Positions 34,015 to 42,990 of a DNA stretch of 64,000 nt are shown here, one piece after another. Origin of the DNA: JAFGNB01 sp050304135 (GTDB lineage: Bacteria; Fibrobacterota; Chitinivibrionia; Chitinivibrionales; Chitinispirillaceae); the NCBI GenBank assembly GCA_050304135.1, contig JBNLDC010000012.1:1-64000 (forward strand). The letters are read 5' to 3'. The position numbers and the translations under genes were made by a program. Numbering within the stretch: position 1 is the first letter of the stretch; each line of letters starts with the position of its first letter. The notes beneath the pieces are model-generated. The model was not told the DNA's origin, made no database searches, and saw only the letters and a list, made by a program, of their open reading frames with translations.

Positions 34015-35121
34015 TTGAACAGGCTTTGTATCAATTTAGACGCGTTGCGGAACAATCTTTCCCGTATTGAGTCGATTGTTTCGAGTCGCGGAGGCTGCTG
34101 GACACTGGTAACCAAGGTGTTGTGCGGGCATGAGGACATACTTGAAGCGGTGACCAATATGGGAGTCAGGTCGGTCGGGGATACCCGGCTCGAAAACCTT
34201 CGGGCACTTCCCGCGGCAAGTGGTATCGAACGATGGTATCTCAGAGTGCCACCTCCTTCAATTACCGATGATATTATTGAACTGACTGAGGTAAGTCTCA
34301 ACAGCGAAAAAGAGACGATTCATCAGCTTGACCGGTGTGCCGCAGCTGCGGGAAAACGGCATAAAATAGTGGTGATGATCGAGCTCGGGGATCTTCGCGA
34401 AGGGGTACTGCCGGGCGGTCTGATCGATTTCTACACCGATATTTTCTCTCTGCCGAGCATAGAAATATTAGGCATAGGGGCAAATCTCGGCTGTCTATCC
34501 GGAACGGTTCCCAGTGTGGATCAGCTGATGCAGCTGGTGCTCTACCGGGAACTGCTTGAGCTGAAATTCGGTCATCATCTGCCTATTATCTCGGCCGGTA
34601 CGAGTGCTATTCTGCCGCTGCTCGACAGCTGCCGGATACCCGATTCGATTAATCACTGGCGTATCGGGGAGTCGCTCTTTCTCGGTACTGATCTGATTAA
34701 CGGTGGAGCATTGAACGGTTTCAGGGACGACGTGTTCATCCTCGAAGCGGAAATCGCCGAGATCAAACAGAAAAGCATGATTCCGCTGGGTGAAGCTGCC
34801 AATGTGGCACCGTTTGAACCCCTGGAAAACGATACGGAACTCACACCGGGGCAGCGGGGAAGACGGGCGCTTATTACCGCCGGAGAACTCGATACTGATG
34901 TCCGGGGACTCATACCGGTTGCTTCAAACTGCAGGATTGTAGGGGCGAGCAGTGATATCACCGTGGTACACATTGACGAAGAGGACGGTCCCCGTTACAA
35001 GGTGGGGGATACCCTTCCTTTCAAAATGAACTATTCCGCACTGCTTCGTCTGATGAACGGTCGCTATGTCCCCAAGGTCCTGCTACCCGAAACCGTAACG
35101 GCAACCACCGAAGACCGCTAA
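34015..35121 (+). CDS. Ornithine/alanine racemase-like PLP enzyme
   Basis: This 368-aa protein starts at TTG 34015 with GGGGTGGGGG four bases upstream. It has the N-terminal TIM-barrel of alanine-racemase-fold PLP enzymes: the Schiff-base Lys34 in LVTKVLCGHEDILEA, VVMIELGDLREGVLP on a barrel strand, LGIGANLGCLSG and WRIGESLFLG, with a C-terminal beta domain (DITVVHIDEEDGPRYKVGD). Sequence style is closest to the ornithine-racemase/YhfX branch, which lacks some residues of true alanine racemases. It probably interconverts L- and D-forms of a basic amino acid. Coupled to a methyltransferase and Na+ symporter downstream. Confidence 0.72.
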   Translation: MNRLCINLDALRNNLSRIESIVSSRGGCWTLVTKVLCGHEDILEAVTNMGVRSVGDTRLENLRALPAASGIERWYLRVPPPSITDDIIELTEVSLNSEKETIHQLDRCAAAAGKRHKIVVMIELGDLREGVLPGGLIDFYTDIFSLPSIEILGIGANLGCLSGTVPSVDQLMQLVLYRELLELKFGHHLPIISAGTSAILPLLDSCRIPDSINHWRIGESLFLGTDLINGGALNGFRDDVFILEAEIAEIKQKSMIPLGEAANVAPFEPLENDTELTPGQRGRRALITAGELDTDVRGLIPVASNCRIVGASSDITVVHIDEEDGPRYKVGDTLPFKMNYSALLRLMNGRYVPKVLLPETVTATTEDR

Positions 35122-35204
35122 CCGGCAGTACTCATTCCGTTACACTGAAGACCACTGTCGTAATTACCGCTTCGGAACTACTACAGAAAGCGAGCTGTAC
35201 CATA

Positions 35205-36281
35205 ATGACTACACCAGAAGATTCTCAACAGGAACACCGTTATCATCTCGACCGGAATGTCTGGAACGGGTGCGCATTAACGTATGAACAGCGGATTGTG
35301 AGAGGCCACCCCGATGTTACCGCCTACGAATCGTTTGAACACAGTATGCTTGAAAAGCTGGTTCTCTTTCTCACCCGGGACTGCCGCAGTAATCTTGCCG
35401 TGTATGATTTCGGGTGCGGATCAGGCCGTATCCATCAGTTGCTGATCCCCTTTCTGCCTCCCGCATCGGGGAACGGCGCGTGGAATGCACCCGGAAGCGG
35501 CGGGGTACTTCATGTCGGGGGGGTTGATTTTTCGGAAAAAATGATCGCTATCGCACTTGCGAATCTCAAAGAATCGGGAATGGGAACTCTGAATCCTGAA
35601 TACCTCTCGTACGATGTGGGGTCGGCGTTCGATGTGAAACCGTATGCCGGAGAGGCAGTACCGCTTGCGGTGAGTGTCTGTAATTCCATTGGTGTCATGC
35701 AGGGTCCGGAGGGTGCCGCCCAGCTGTTTCGAACAATGGGAAACCATGTTCGTGAGCGCCGTGGTATTGCACTGATCAGCTGTTACCGCAGAGAGGCAGT
35801 TGCCGGATATGCACTCGGGAATTACGAATCGACCATGGATGTATGCGGAAAACCGGCATGGCTGCAGCCTGCGCCCTATGCCGATGGTTCGTACACGCTG
35901 GTGCCGAAGTATTATAAACGAGCATATGACGAAAGTCCTGACATTACGGTGGATGTGCTGGACGAAAAGGGAGCGTGTATTGAACGGGATGTCGTGCTTA
36001 CCCGCGATGAACAAGCGGTTCGGAAGGTTGTTACAACCGGGGAGATACGGACCGGTACCGACTACCAGTCCCACTGGTACAGTGACGCGCAGGTTCAGCA
36101 GTGGATGCGGGAACACTGGGGAGACGCAACGCTCTGGCATGTTCCCGGAAGCCGGATTGACCGGCTGCGTGGCGAACCGGCGCAACTGGCGATTGCAGAT
36201 TTCAGCGGAATATTCACACCACTTGCCGGACGGTGGGGACTTACCCCGATGACGGAGAGTGGAGATGGAGTGACGGAATGA
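35205..36281 (+). CDS. SAM-dependent methyltransferase
   Basis: This 358-aa class I methyltransferase has motif I as VYDFGCGSGRIHQLL (about 70), followed by the acidic loop VGGVDFSEKMIAIALANL (about 112) and a VSVCNSIGVM strand. The C-terminal half is a long mixed region (KYYKRAYDESPDITVDVL). It is larger than minimal methyltransferases, so a substrate-binding extension is likely. Its stop overlaps the symporter start as ATGA. With the racemase-like enzyme it suggests production of a modified amino acid; substrate not determined. Confidence 0.78.
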   Translation: MTTPEDSQQEHRYHLDRNVWNGCALTYEQRIVRGHPDVTAYESFEHSMLEKLVLFLTRDCRSNLAVYDFGCGSGRIHQLLIPFLPPASGNGAWNAPGSGGVLHVGGVDFSEKMIAIALANLKESGMGTLNPEYLSYDVGSAFDVKPYAGEAVPLAVSVCNSIGVMQGPEGAAQLFRTMGNHVRERRGIALISCYRREAVAGYALGNYESTMDVCGKPAWLQPAPYADGSYTLVPKYYKRAYDESPDITVDVLDEKGACIERDVVLTRDEQAVRKVVTTGEIRTGTDYQSHWYSDAQVQQWMREHWGDATLWHVPGSRIDRLRGEPAQLAIADFSGIFTPLAGRWGLTPMTESGDGVTE

Positions 36282-37750
36282 TGGAAACCATGGTGCTCTG
36301 GCTGATTATTGCAGCGTACATGATCTTCATTTTCGCGAAGGGTGTTTCGAAAGTGAAGGAGATAGAGACCACCGACGATTTTCTGGTTGCCGGAAGGAAC
36401 GTTGGCTGGATGTTTCTCTTCTGCACTATGGGCGCAACCGTGATCGGGGGTGGAGCTTCGATCGGTGCGATTGGCCGCACGTACGACTGGGGACTTCTGA
36501 TGGTGCTGGTGTCAAGCGGCTGGTACATCCATTTTATATTCAGCGGTCTGGTGGTTGCACCGCAGTTCCGCGAGGCGCGGCTCTATACGGTTGCCGGTTT
36601 TTTCGGCCACCGATTCGGTGAAGGGGCACGGTTTGTCGCGCTTCTGCTTTCACTGCTTTTTTCAGTATTCATTGTTGCCGCGCAAATGGCTGCCTTCGGG
36701 AGCGTGCTTGCTGCCATACTGCCGCAGTTTACCGACAGTACTCTGGTGCTCAGGCTCGCCATTCTGATCGGCGGCACTATGGTGGTTATTTACAGTACCG
36801 CCGGCGGACTCAAAGCGGTCATACAGACGGATGTCTACCAGTTCATTATCCTGTTTATCGGTTTCTGCATTACCGTTGTCTTCTGCCTTCCCGATGTGCT
36901 CAATATAAATGCCGAAACGGTCGCCAAACTTCCTGCCGCTTTTTTCAGCCCACACGGCGGGAAAGGATGGGTGATGCTGATCACGACGTTTCTTGCTTTT
37001 CTGCTGGGTGAAACCTTTGCTCCGGGATACGCCACTCGCTACTGTGTCGGTAAAAATATCAGAGAAACACGTTTTGGTATTGCCGGGGTGGGGGTGTTCC
37101 TCGCATTTACATTTCCGATTATCCTATTTGTAATAGCGCTCTACGCACGCATACATTTTCCTGATATCGACCCGCAGCAGGCGCTGCCAATGGTGATCCG
37201 TCAACTGAATAATCCGGTTGTTGCCGGGCTTATCGTTGGTGCACTGCTTATGGCGGTAATGTCGTCGGCGGATTCAGCACTCAACTCCTCAACGGCGATT
37301 TTCGTCAAGGATCTTTTTGAGCATCAGCTCGGTTGGGAGGACAGCGAAAAACGCCCACTGCTTAAAATTGCCCGTATCTGCAGCAGTTCTCTCGGTGTGG
37401 TAGCAATGCTGATTGCGATACTCTGGTCGGATATCATTCAGCTACTGCTTTTTACCTACCATGTCTGGGCACCTGCGGTGATCCTCCCGGTAGTGGTCGG
37501 TGCAGTGATGAAGGAACGTTCGCTACGTGTCGGTCGCCATGTATTTATCACCATGGTTGTTTCAACCGTTGCCGCAATGCTCTACAAAGGGGTATTGTCC
37601 CTGCACGATAAAGGTGTTGCCGTACTGCCGGAATCGTGGTATGGAGTCATGGGCATTGTTGACACATCGGTATTCGGAGTGCTGGTCTCTGTAATTGTAT
37701 TCGGGGTGACACTGCTGGTGGTGAAACGGACAACGGAAACAGTCGGATAA
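36278..37750 (+). CDS. Sodium:solute symporter (SSF family)
   Basis: This 490-aa carrier starts at ATG 36278, overlapping the methyltransferase stop (ATGA). The SSF signature is seen in TTDDFLVAGRNVGWM near the start, VIGGGASIGAIGRTYDWG, IYSTAGGLKAVIQTDVYQ and AVMSSADSALNSSTAIFVKD, with about 13 hydrophobic helices. SSF carriers use the Na+ gradient to import amino acids, sugars or osmolytes. Its place at the end of the racemase/methyltransferase operon suggests an amino-acid-like substrate. Confidence 0.88.
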   Translation: MMETMVLWLIIAAYMIFIFAKGVSKVKEIETTDDFLVAGRNVGWMFLFCTMGATVIGGGASIGAIGRTYDWGLLMVLVSSGWYIHFIFSGLVVAPQFREARLYTVAGFFGHRFGEGARFVALLLSLLFSVFIVAAQMAAFGSVLAAILPQFTDSTLVLRLAILIGGTMVVIYSTAGGLKAVIQTDVYQFIILFIGFCITVVFCLPDVLNINAETVAKLPAAFFSPHGGKGWVMLITTFLAFLLGETFAPGYATRYCVGKNIRETRFGIAGVGVFLAFTFPIILFVIALYARIHFPDIDPQQALPMVIRQLNNPVVAGLIVGALLMAVMSSADSALNSSTAIFVKDLFEHQLGWEDSEKRPLLKIARICSSSLGVVAMLIAILWSDIIQLLLFTYHVWAPAVILPVVVGAVMKERSLRVGRHVFITMVVSTVAAMLYKGVLSLHDKGVAVLPESWYGVMGIVDTSVFGVLVSVIVFGVTLLVVKRTTETVG

Positions 37751-38090
37751 GCCTCTCTGCAAGGCTGCTACCGTCGTTTCCGGTTCAGACACGGTATCGA
37801 GTAGCGTCATTGCAACACTTCATCTGTTAGCGAACGTTAATTGCACTCTATACCGAACTGATTTTCTCTCCTTTGCTACAAAAATAAATTCCAGACATCA
37901 CTGATCCGGACTGCACCCGATAGGGTCCCGTTCGCGAAACATGACGATGTTCAAAGGATATCGCTCCAAAATACCGGGTGCGGTTCAACTGAATTCAGCG
38001 AGTATTCCCGGTTGATCTCCAGTACCATTGAGATCGATCTGTTTCCAATAATTGTATATCCAGTGTTCTATCACCAGAGGGAGACCTTTT
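37751..38090. other. 340-base intergenic interval, nothing recognised
   Basis: No gene, tRNA or clear hairpin terminator is seen. The final part contains GGGAG, the ribosome site of the following secreted enzyme. Confidence 0.4.
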
Positions 38091-39218
38091 ATGAAGCAGG
38101 TTAACGTAGTTGTCGGGATCGCTCTTGTCGGAGTTCTCACGGTACCGGTATTCGGGCAGCCCGCCACCGGCAAAGATTCTCCGAACACCGCAAAGGGTGT
38201 TCAGACTACCGTCTCGCAGGAGTGGTTCAAAATGGGTGATCTGCGGCTTCTCAACAACGACTGGGGTTCCAAATCCCTCAACTGCACTACGCCTTACCGT
38301 GTGTTCATAGAAAACGACGGCTCTTTCGGCTGGGAATTCACCCGGGGAAAATGCGGCGAAGAAAATGCCGCTCCAGATTACCCAGAAATTGAGTTCGGGA
38401 TTCATCCGTTCGGCACCGCGAAGGATCTGGTGACCTCACCGGATTTCAGTTCAACGGCGCTGCTCCCGATACAGATCAAGGATGTCACCTCGATGAGTGT
38501 CAAGATCGATCAGCTCAATGTTCAGCTGCAGAATGCGGAGAGCTGGAACTCGAATTTTGAAATGTGGGTAACCGATCAGCATCCGGTTACCGGCAGCCAC
38601 AACTGCGCGGTCGCGGAACTGATGGTATTCTGGGGATGGCAGAACGGCCGCTGGGCATGTGATCAGGATGGATCGCTTCAGGCAGGTACCGACACCTACA
38701 GCTACTGTCACGATGCCGAAGGGTGGGGGTGCGGCTGGCGGTATATGCAGTTCAGGGTCAACGGCGGTCCGAAAACCAGTTACAGCGGTACCCTCGATGT
38801 GAAAGCGATTCTTGACTGGATGGTGAATCAGAAAGGACTTTCGCGTGATCTCTGGGTTACCCGTCTTGAAATCGGTACCGAAATCGGCGACAACACCAAT
38901 GGCAAAGTGACGATCAGAAATCTGACCTTCGAAGTCAACGGTACGTCAAAATCGCCGGAATTCTTTGATCCCACGGCAGTGCATGAACAACCGCAGGTAC
39001 CTCAGGCGTCAAAAACGGGTTTGGCACTCGTTCCCGCTGGAACAACGGTTGAATTTGTCAATCTTCAGGGAGTGCGGCAGCGGCTCAGCACAGGCTCCAG
39101 TCCGAAAACCGCCAGTGAACTCGGCAGCCGGCTCTCACGTGGTGTTTACTTGATGTACCGGCTCGATCGCAATGGCGGCAGAATGAAGCAACAGGCGGTG
39201 GTGGTGCCGGTATTATAA
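38091..39218 (+). CDS. GH12-like secreted endoglucanase with C-terminal sorting tail
   Basis: This 375-aa protein starts at ATG with GGGAG nine bases upstream and a signal peptide (QVNVVVGIALVGVLTVPVFG). The body reads like the GH12 beta-jelly-roll: LRLLNNDWGSKSLNC, WEFTRG, YPEIEFGIHPF, FEMWVTD, and CAVAELMVFWGWQNGRW with the candidate nucleophile Glu in AELMVF. A later pair LWVTRLEIGTEIGD may supply the acid/base. GH12 enzymes cut cellulose/xyloglucan. The last ~65 residues form a sorting-type tail (TVEFVNLQGVRQRL, LSRGVYLMYRLDRNGG). The GH family call is moderate; secretion is confident. Confidence 0.62.
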   Translation: MKQVNVVVGIALVGVLTVPVFGQPATGKDSPNTAKGVQTTVSQEWFKMGDLRLLNNDWGSKSLNCTTPYRVFIENDGSFGWEFTRGKCGEENAAPDYPEIEFGIHPFGTAKDLVTSPDFSSTALLPIQIKDVTSMSVKIDQLNVQLQNAESWNSNFEMWVTDQHPVTGSHNCAVAELMVFWGWQNGRWACDQDGSLQAGTDTYSYCHDAEGWGCGWRYMQFRVNGGPKTSYSGTLDVKAILDWMVNQKGLSRDLWVTRLEIGTEIGDNTNGKVTIRNLTFEVNGTSKSPEFFDPTAVHEQPQVPQASKTGLALVPAGTTVEFVNLQGVRQRLSTGSSPKTASELGSRLSRGVYLMYRLDRNGGRMKQQAVVVPVL

Positions 39219-39222
39219 CTGG

Positions 39223-39245
39223 GAGCGCCGTTAAGGCGCTCTTTC
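39223..39245 (+). terminator. Intrinsic terminator after the GH12-like gene
   Basis: GAGCGCC (39223-39229) and GGCGCTC (39235-39241) form a perfect 7-bp stem with a GTTAA loop, followed by TTTC. The position four bases after the stop codon supports it. Confidence 0.6.
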
Positions 39246-39257
39246 AGGTGAAAAATC

Positions 39258-39411
39258 CGGGTCGCAGTCGGGGTCGGTATCGGTATCGAAAAAGAAAAGA
39301 AAAAACGTAACTTCTCAGGTATTCTGAGATACTGTTTTTTCTACGCTCATGGCGAGCTGAGTTCACCCTGAAAAAGACGATTCCGATACCGACCCCCGAC
39401 CCGGACCCCGA
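39258..39411. repeat. Inverted-repeat intergenic element
   Basis: GTCGGGGTCGGTATCGG (39267-39283) faces CCGATACCGACCCCCGAC (39383-39400), equal except for one extra C. Outer parts (GGGTCGCAG and ACCCGGACCCC) are also similar. The middle holds an A-rich stretch and a TCTCAGGTATTCTGAGA hairpin. It resembles non-coding dispersed elements. Beyond it, 39412-39710 contains nothing recognised before the glycosyltransferase. Confidence 0.5.
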
Positions 39412-39710
39412 ACTAAGACTTCACCCTTCAATTTCCCTTTTACCTCGATCATTATGAGTTGTCGGTCGATCACTTTGATCGGTCCGGTGTCCGTTCATAG
39501 TGCTTGGTATAACACTTTTTCCCGCACGGTTTACTCCCTTCGCACTGTTCGCACGAAGTATAAGGCCAGTTACCCGTTACCAGATAAGCAGTCCCTGAGG
39601 CGGGCATACGGTTTGCTTTTGTATGCTGTATCCGGATAGCACCTTGCTGTCGGGATTCTCACCGACGGTGCGGAGCACTGTCAGAATATGAAGCGGGGTA
39701 TCTCCCAACA

Positions 39711-41981
39711 ATGACTACATCAGACGCCATAAAGCGCATAGCGTTTATCGGTAATTATCTGCCGCGCCAGTGCGGTATTGCAACATTCACCACCGACCTC
39801 TGCGAATCGTTCGCCGCCGCGTATTCCGGAATTACCTGTATTGCGCTACCGGTAAATGATACAGCAGAAGGGTATCCGTATCCACCACGGGTACGGTTTG
39901 AACTGACGGAAAAAGATATCCGTTCGTATCGCCGGGCTGGCGATTTTCTGAATATCAACAATGTCGATCTCGTCTGCCTGCAGCATGAATACGGCATTTT
40001 CGGTGGACGGGCAGGCGGTTACCTGCTGGCGCTGCTGGAAGAGCTACGGATGCCTGTAGTCACCACGCTGCATACCATTCTGGAAACTCCCGATCCGGAT
40101 CAACTCCGTGTTCTCAGACAGGTTGCCGCACTTTCGGACCGGCTCGTGGTCATGAGTGAACGGGGGGTAAACTTTCTTAAAGAGGTGTACGGTGTGGCTG
40201 CAGACAAGATCGACTGCATACCCCACGGTATTCCCGATGTCCCTTTTGTTGACCCGAGTTTTCACAAGGACCTCTTCGGGGTAGAAGGAAAAATCCTGCT
40301 GCTGAGTTTCGGATTACTCTCTGCAAACAAGGGAATTGAAAACGTCATCAAAGCCCTTCCCGGAATCCTTAACGACCATCCCAACGTGGTATTTATCATT
40401 CTCGGGGCAACTCATCCGCATGTGCTGAACAACGATGGTGAATCGTACCGGCTGTCGCTGCAGTGGCTGGCACAGGAGAACGGGGTTGAGGGGCAGGTGG
40501 TGTTCTACAACCGTTTCGTGAGTCTGGAAGAGCTCAATGAATTCATCGGTGCTGCGGATATTTACATTACGCCCTATCTCAATGCAGCGCAGATCACCTC
40601 AGGAACGCTCGCGTATACACTTGGTGCCGGTAAAGCGGTAATCTCGACGCCCTACTGGTATGCCCAGGAGATGCTTGCCGAAGGGCGGGGGGTAATCGTG
40701 CCGTTTGGCGACCCCGAAGCAATAACCACGCAGGTAAACTTGCTGCTCGACAACGAAGCCGAACGTCATGCGATGCGCAAACGGGCCTATCTGCACGGAC
40801 GTTCAATGATCTGGCCACGGGTGGTGGAACGGTACCATGAAACGTTCGAACGTGCCCGGTCTGAACGGCGGAACTACACTGGTCCCGGTCTTACCGCAAA
40901 GGCTCTCGACCGGAGTTTCGGTGATCTGCCACCACTCAAATCCGATCACCTGCGCCGCCTGACCGATGAAACGGGAATGCTGCAGCATGCGGTATTTACG
41001 ATACCCAACTATCATGAGGGGTACACCACCGACGACAACGTCCGTGCGCTGATGGTGAGTGTTCTTCTGGAGGCGACTGGCAGTGATGGTACGGCGTTTG
41101 ATCCTGCTTCGCGGTACCTCGCCTTTGTCTGGTATGCTTTCAATACGGAAAACGGACGATTCCGTAATTTTATGGATTACCAGCGTCACTGGCTTGACAA
41201 CGGGACTTCCGATGATTGTCACGGCCGGACATTGTGGTCACTGGGTACAGTACTTGGCCGCTCAACATCACCCGCATTGCAGAACATGGCGGGATGGTTG
41301 TTTGAAAAGGCACTTCCTTCAATTATCGATACTACCAGCCCCAGAGCGTGGGCCTTCACGCTTATCGGTGTGCATGAATATCTCCGGCGGTTCGATGGTG
41401 ACCGGAAGGCGAATCGGGTACGAGAGATACTGGCTGAGAGACTTTTAACCATGTATGCAGGTAATCGCACCGACGAGTGGCGATGGTTTGAAGGCAGCCT
41501 TACGTACTGTAATGCGGCACTTTCGCAGGCGTTGATAATGTCGGGTCACTGGATACCTGATAAGGCCATGATCGATGCCGGCTTCGAATCACTCCGATGG
41601 CTCACGGAACTGCAGCGCGACGGAGCCGAAGGGGGGCATTTTGTTCCCATCGGATCGAACGGGTTTTATATAAAAAACAAAGAACGGGCACGTTTTGATC
41701 AGCAGCCGGTTGAAGCACAGGCAATGGTTTCAGCGTGTCTCGAAGCATACAGAATTTCAGGTGATAAATGGTGGCATAAAGAGGCTCGCCGTGCGTTCGA
41801 GTGGTTTCTCGGAAGAAACGACCTGAATCTGCCCGTGTATGATCCGACAACCGGCGGATGTCGGGACGGTCTGCATCCCGACCGTGCAAATGAAAACCAG
41901 GGAGCGGAATCAACACTCGCCTTTCTGCAGGCACTCATGGAACTACGGCTGGCTGAAAACATTCAATCAAACGGGAGCTGA
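39711..41981 (+). CDS. GT4 glycosyltransferase with C-terminal helical-barrel-like domain
   Basis: This 756-aa protein has a GT-B glycosyltransferase domain (about 1-390): FIGNYLPRQCGIATFTTDLC (nucleotide-loop side), LLSFGLLSANKGIENVIKAL, and YITPYLNAAQITSGTLAYTL near the C-side acidic motif. The C-terminal ~350 residues look like an (alpha/alpha) barrel (DDNVRALMVSVLLEATG, WYAFNTENGRFRNFM, RAWAFTLIGVHEYL). The final CTGA overlaps the GH130 frame. This glycosyltransferase/GH130 arrangement is known in manno-oligosaccharide-handling loci, so a mannose-containing glycan is likely. Confidence 0.75.
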   Translation: MTTSDAIKRIAFIGNYLPRQCGIATFTTDLCESFAAAYSGITCIALPVNDTAEGYPYPPRVRFELTEKDIRSYRRAGDFLNINNVDLVCLQHEYGIFGGRAGGYLLALLEELRMPVVTTLHTILETPDPDQLRVLRQVAALSDRLVVMSERGVNFLKEVYGVAADKIDCIPHGIPDVPFVDPSFHKDLFGVEGKILLLSFGLLSANKGIENVIKALPGILNDHPNVVFIILGATHPHVLNNDGESYRLSLQWLAQENGVEGQVVFYNRFVSLEELNEFIGAADIYITPYLNAAQITSGTLAYTLGAGKAVISTPYWYAQEMLAEGRGVIVPFGDPEAITTQVNLLLDNEAERHAMRKRAYLHGRSMIWPRVVERYHETFERARSERRNYTGPGLTAKALDRSFGDLPPLKSDHLRRLTDETGMLQHAVFTIPNYHEGYTTDDNVRALMVSVLLEATGSDGTAFDPASRYLAFVWYAFNTENGRFRNFMDYQRHWLDNGTSDDCHGRTLWSLGTVLGRSTSPALQNMAGWLFEKALPSIIDTTSPRAWAFTLIGVHEYLRRFDGDRKANRVREILAERLLTMYAGNRTDEWRWFEGSLTYCNAALSQALIMSGHWIPDKAMIDAGFESLRWLTELQRDGAEGGHFVPIGSNGFYIKNKERARFDQQPVEAQAMVSACLEAYRISGDKWWHKEARRAFEWFLGRNDLNLPVYDPTTGGCRDGLHPDRANENQGAESTLAFLQALMELRLAENIQSNGS

Positions 41982-42946
41982 TTATCGGCACTGCACAATA
42001 TTCCGAACTTTTCAGAAGGCACCACTGCAATCCTCTGTTAACCGCAGCTGACTGGCCGTATCCGGTAAACAGTGTTTTCAATCCTGCTGCAACGCTGCTT
42101 CAGGACGGCACGACACTGCTTTTGTGCCGGGTGGAAGACCGTCGCGGCCATTCACATCTCTGCGCGGCACGATCCGCCAACGGGGTAGACGGGTGGCAAA
42201 TCGATCCCCGGCCGACACTCTATCCCGACCCGGAAAACTACCCGGAAGAATTGTGGGGCATTGAGGATGCGCGGATTACCAGGCTTGACGAGATGGATAC
42301 CTATGCCGTTGTCTACACTTCGTACGGTCAGAACGGGCCGGGGGTGTCACTGGCGTTTACCGATGATTTCAGGACGTTCCGGCGGTTCGGGGAGATCATA
42401 TCACCCGAAGATAAGGATGCGGCGCTTCTTCCGTATCGGATCGGCGGACACTGGGCGCTCATACACCGTCCGGTGAGCGGTCACAAGGCGAATATCTGGA
42501 TATCCTACTCCACTGATCTGCGGCACTGGGGCAGCCATCGGCTGATGCTCGAAGCACGGCTGGGAGGATGGTGGGATGCGAATAAAATAGGTCTCTCGCC
42601 ACCACCTGTTGAAACACCCGAGGGGTGGCTGGTGGTGTATCATGGAGTAAAGATGTCGTCTGCAGGGTGCATGTATAGGCTCGGCCTGGCACTCTTTGAT
42701 CTGCAGACTCCGGAAAAGTGCCTTAAACGGGGGGACGAATGGGTTTTCGGCCCCGAAGATCCCTGGGAACGTCAGGGTGATGTCGGTAATGTCGTCTTTC
42801 CCTGTGGCTATACGCTTGCTCCCGATGGAGATACGCTCCGGTTTTATTACGGTGCCGCTGATTCCTGTATCTGTCTCGCAGAGAGCAGTGTGAGTAAACT
42901 TCTGGAGTGGCTTGAAAAAAATGGAAAACAGGGGAAGGGTTCCTGA
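41978..42946 (+). CDS. GH130-family mannoside phosphorylase/hydrolase, CUG start
   Basis: The GH130 five-bladed propeller starts upstream of any ATG/GTG/TTG: the frame reads ELFRRHHCNPLLTAADWPYP and VNSVFNPAATLLQDGTTLLL before CRVEDRRGHSHL. These are conserved family segments, followed by LWGIEDARITRL (catalytic/phosphate site) and GWLVVYHGVK. The frame opens after a TGA at 41954. The only start with a coupled ribosome site is CTG 41978-41980, which overlaps the preceding TGA as CTGA, with GGGAG directly upstream. An ATT or ATC start just after is the alternative. The first conventional start (TTG 42122) would delete about 48 family residues. Product 322 aa, cytoplasmic. It probably cleaves beta-mannosides, with phosphate if a phosphorylase. 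Confidence 0.8.
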   Translation: MIIGTAQYSELFRRHHCNPLLTAADWPYPVNSVFNPAATLLQDGTTLLLCRVEDRRGHSHLCAARSANGVDGWQIDPRPTLYPDPENYPEELWGIEDARITRLDEMDTYAVVYTSYGQNGPGVSLAFTDDFRTFRRFGEIISPEDKDAALLPYRIGGHWALIHRPVSGHKANIWISYSTDLRHWGSHRLMLEARLGGWWDANKIGLSPPPVETPEGWLVVYHGVKMSSAGCMYRLGLALFDLQTPEKCLKRGDEWVFGPEDPWERQGDVGNVVFPCGYTLAPDGDTLRFYYGAADSCICLAESSVSKLLEWLEKNGKQGKGS

Positions 42947-42962
42947 TGACGGTTTGTTTGCT

Positions 42963-42990
42963 ATCCGGTGCCAAAGGGGAGGTACCGGAT
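42963..42990. other. Hairpin between convergent genes
   Basis: ATCCGGT (42963-42969) and ACCGGAT (42984-42990) pair perfectly around a 14-base loop between the GH130 and radical SAM genes. No T-run follows, so it is a weak bidirectional-terminator candidate. Confidence 0.3.
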
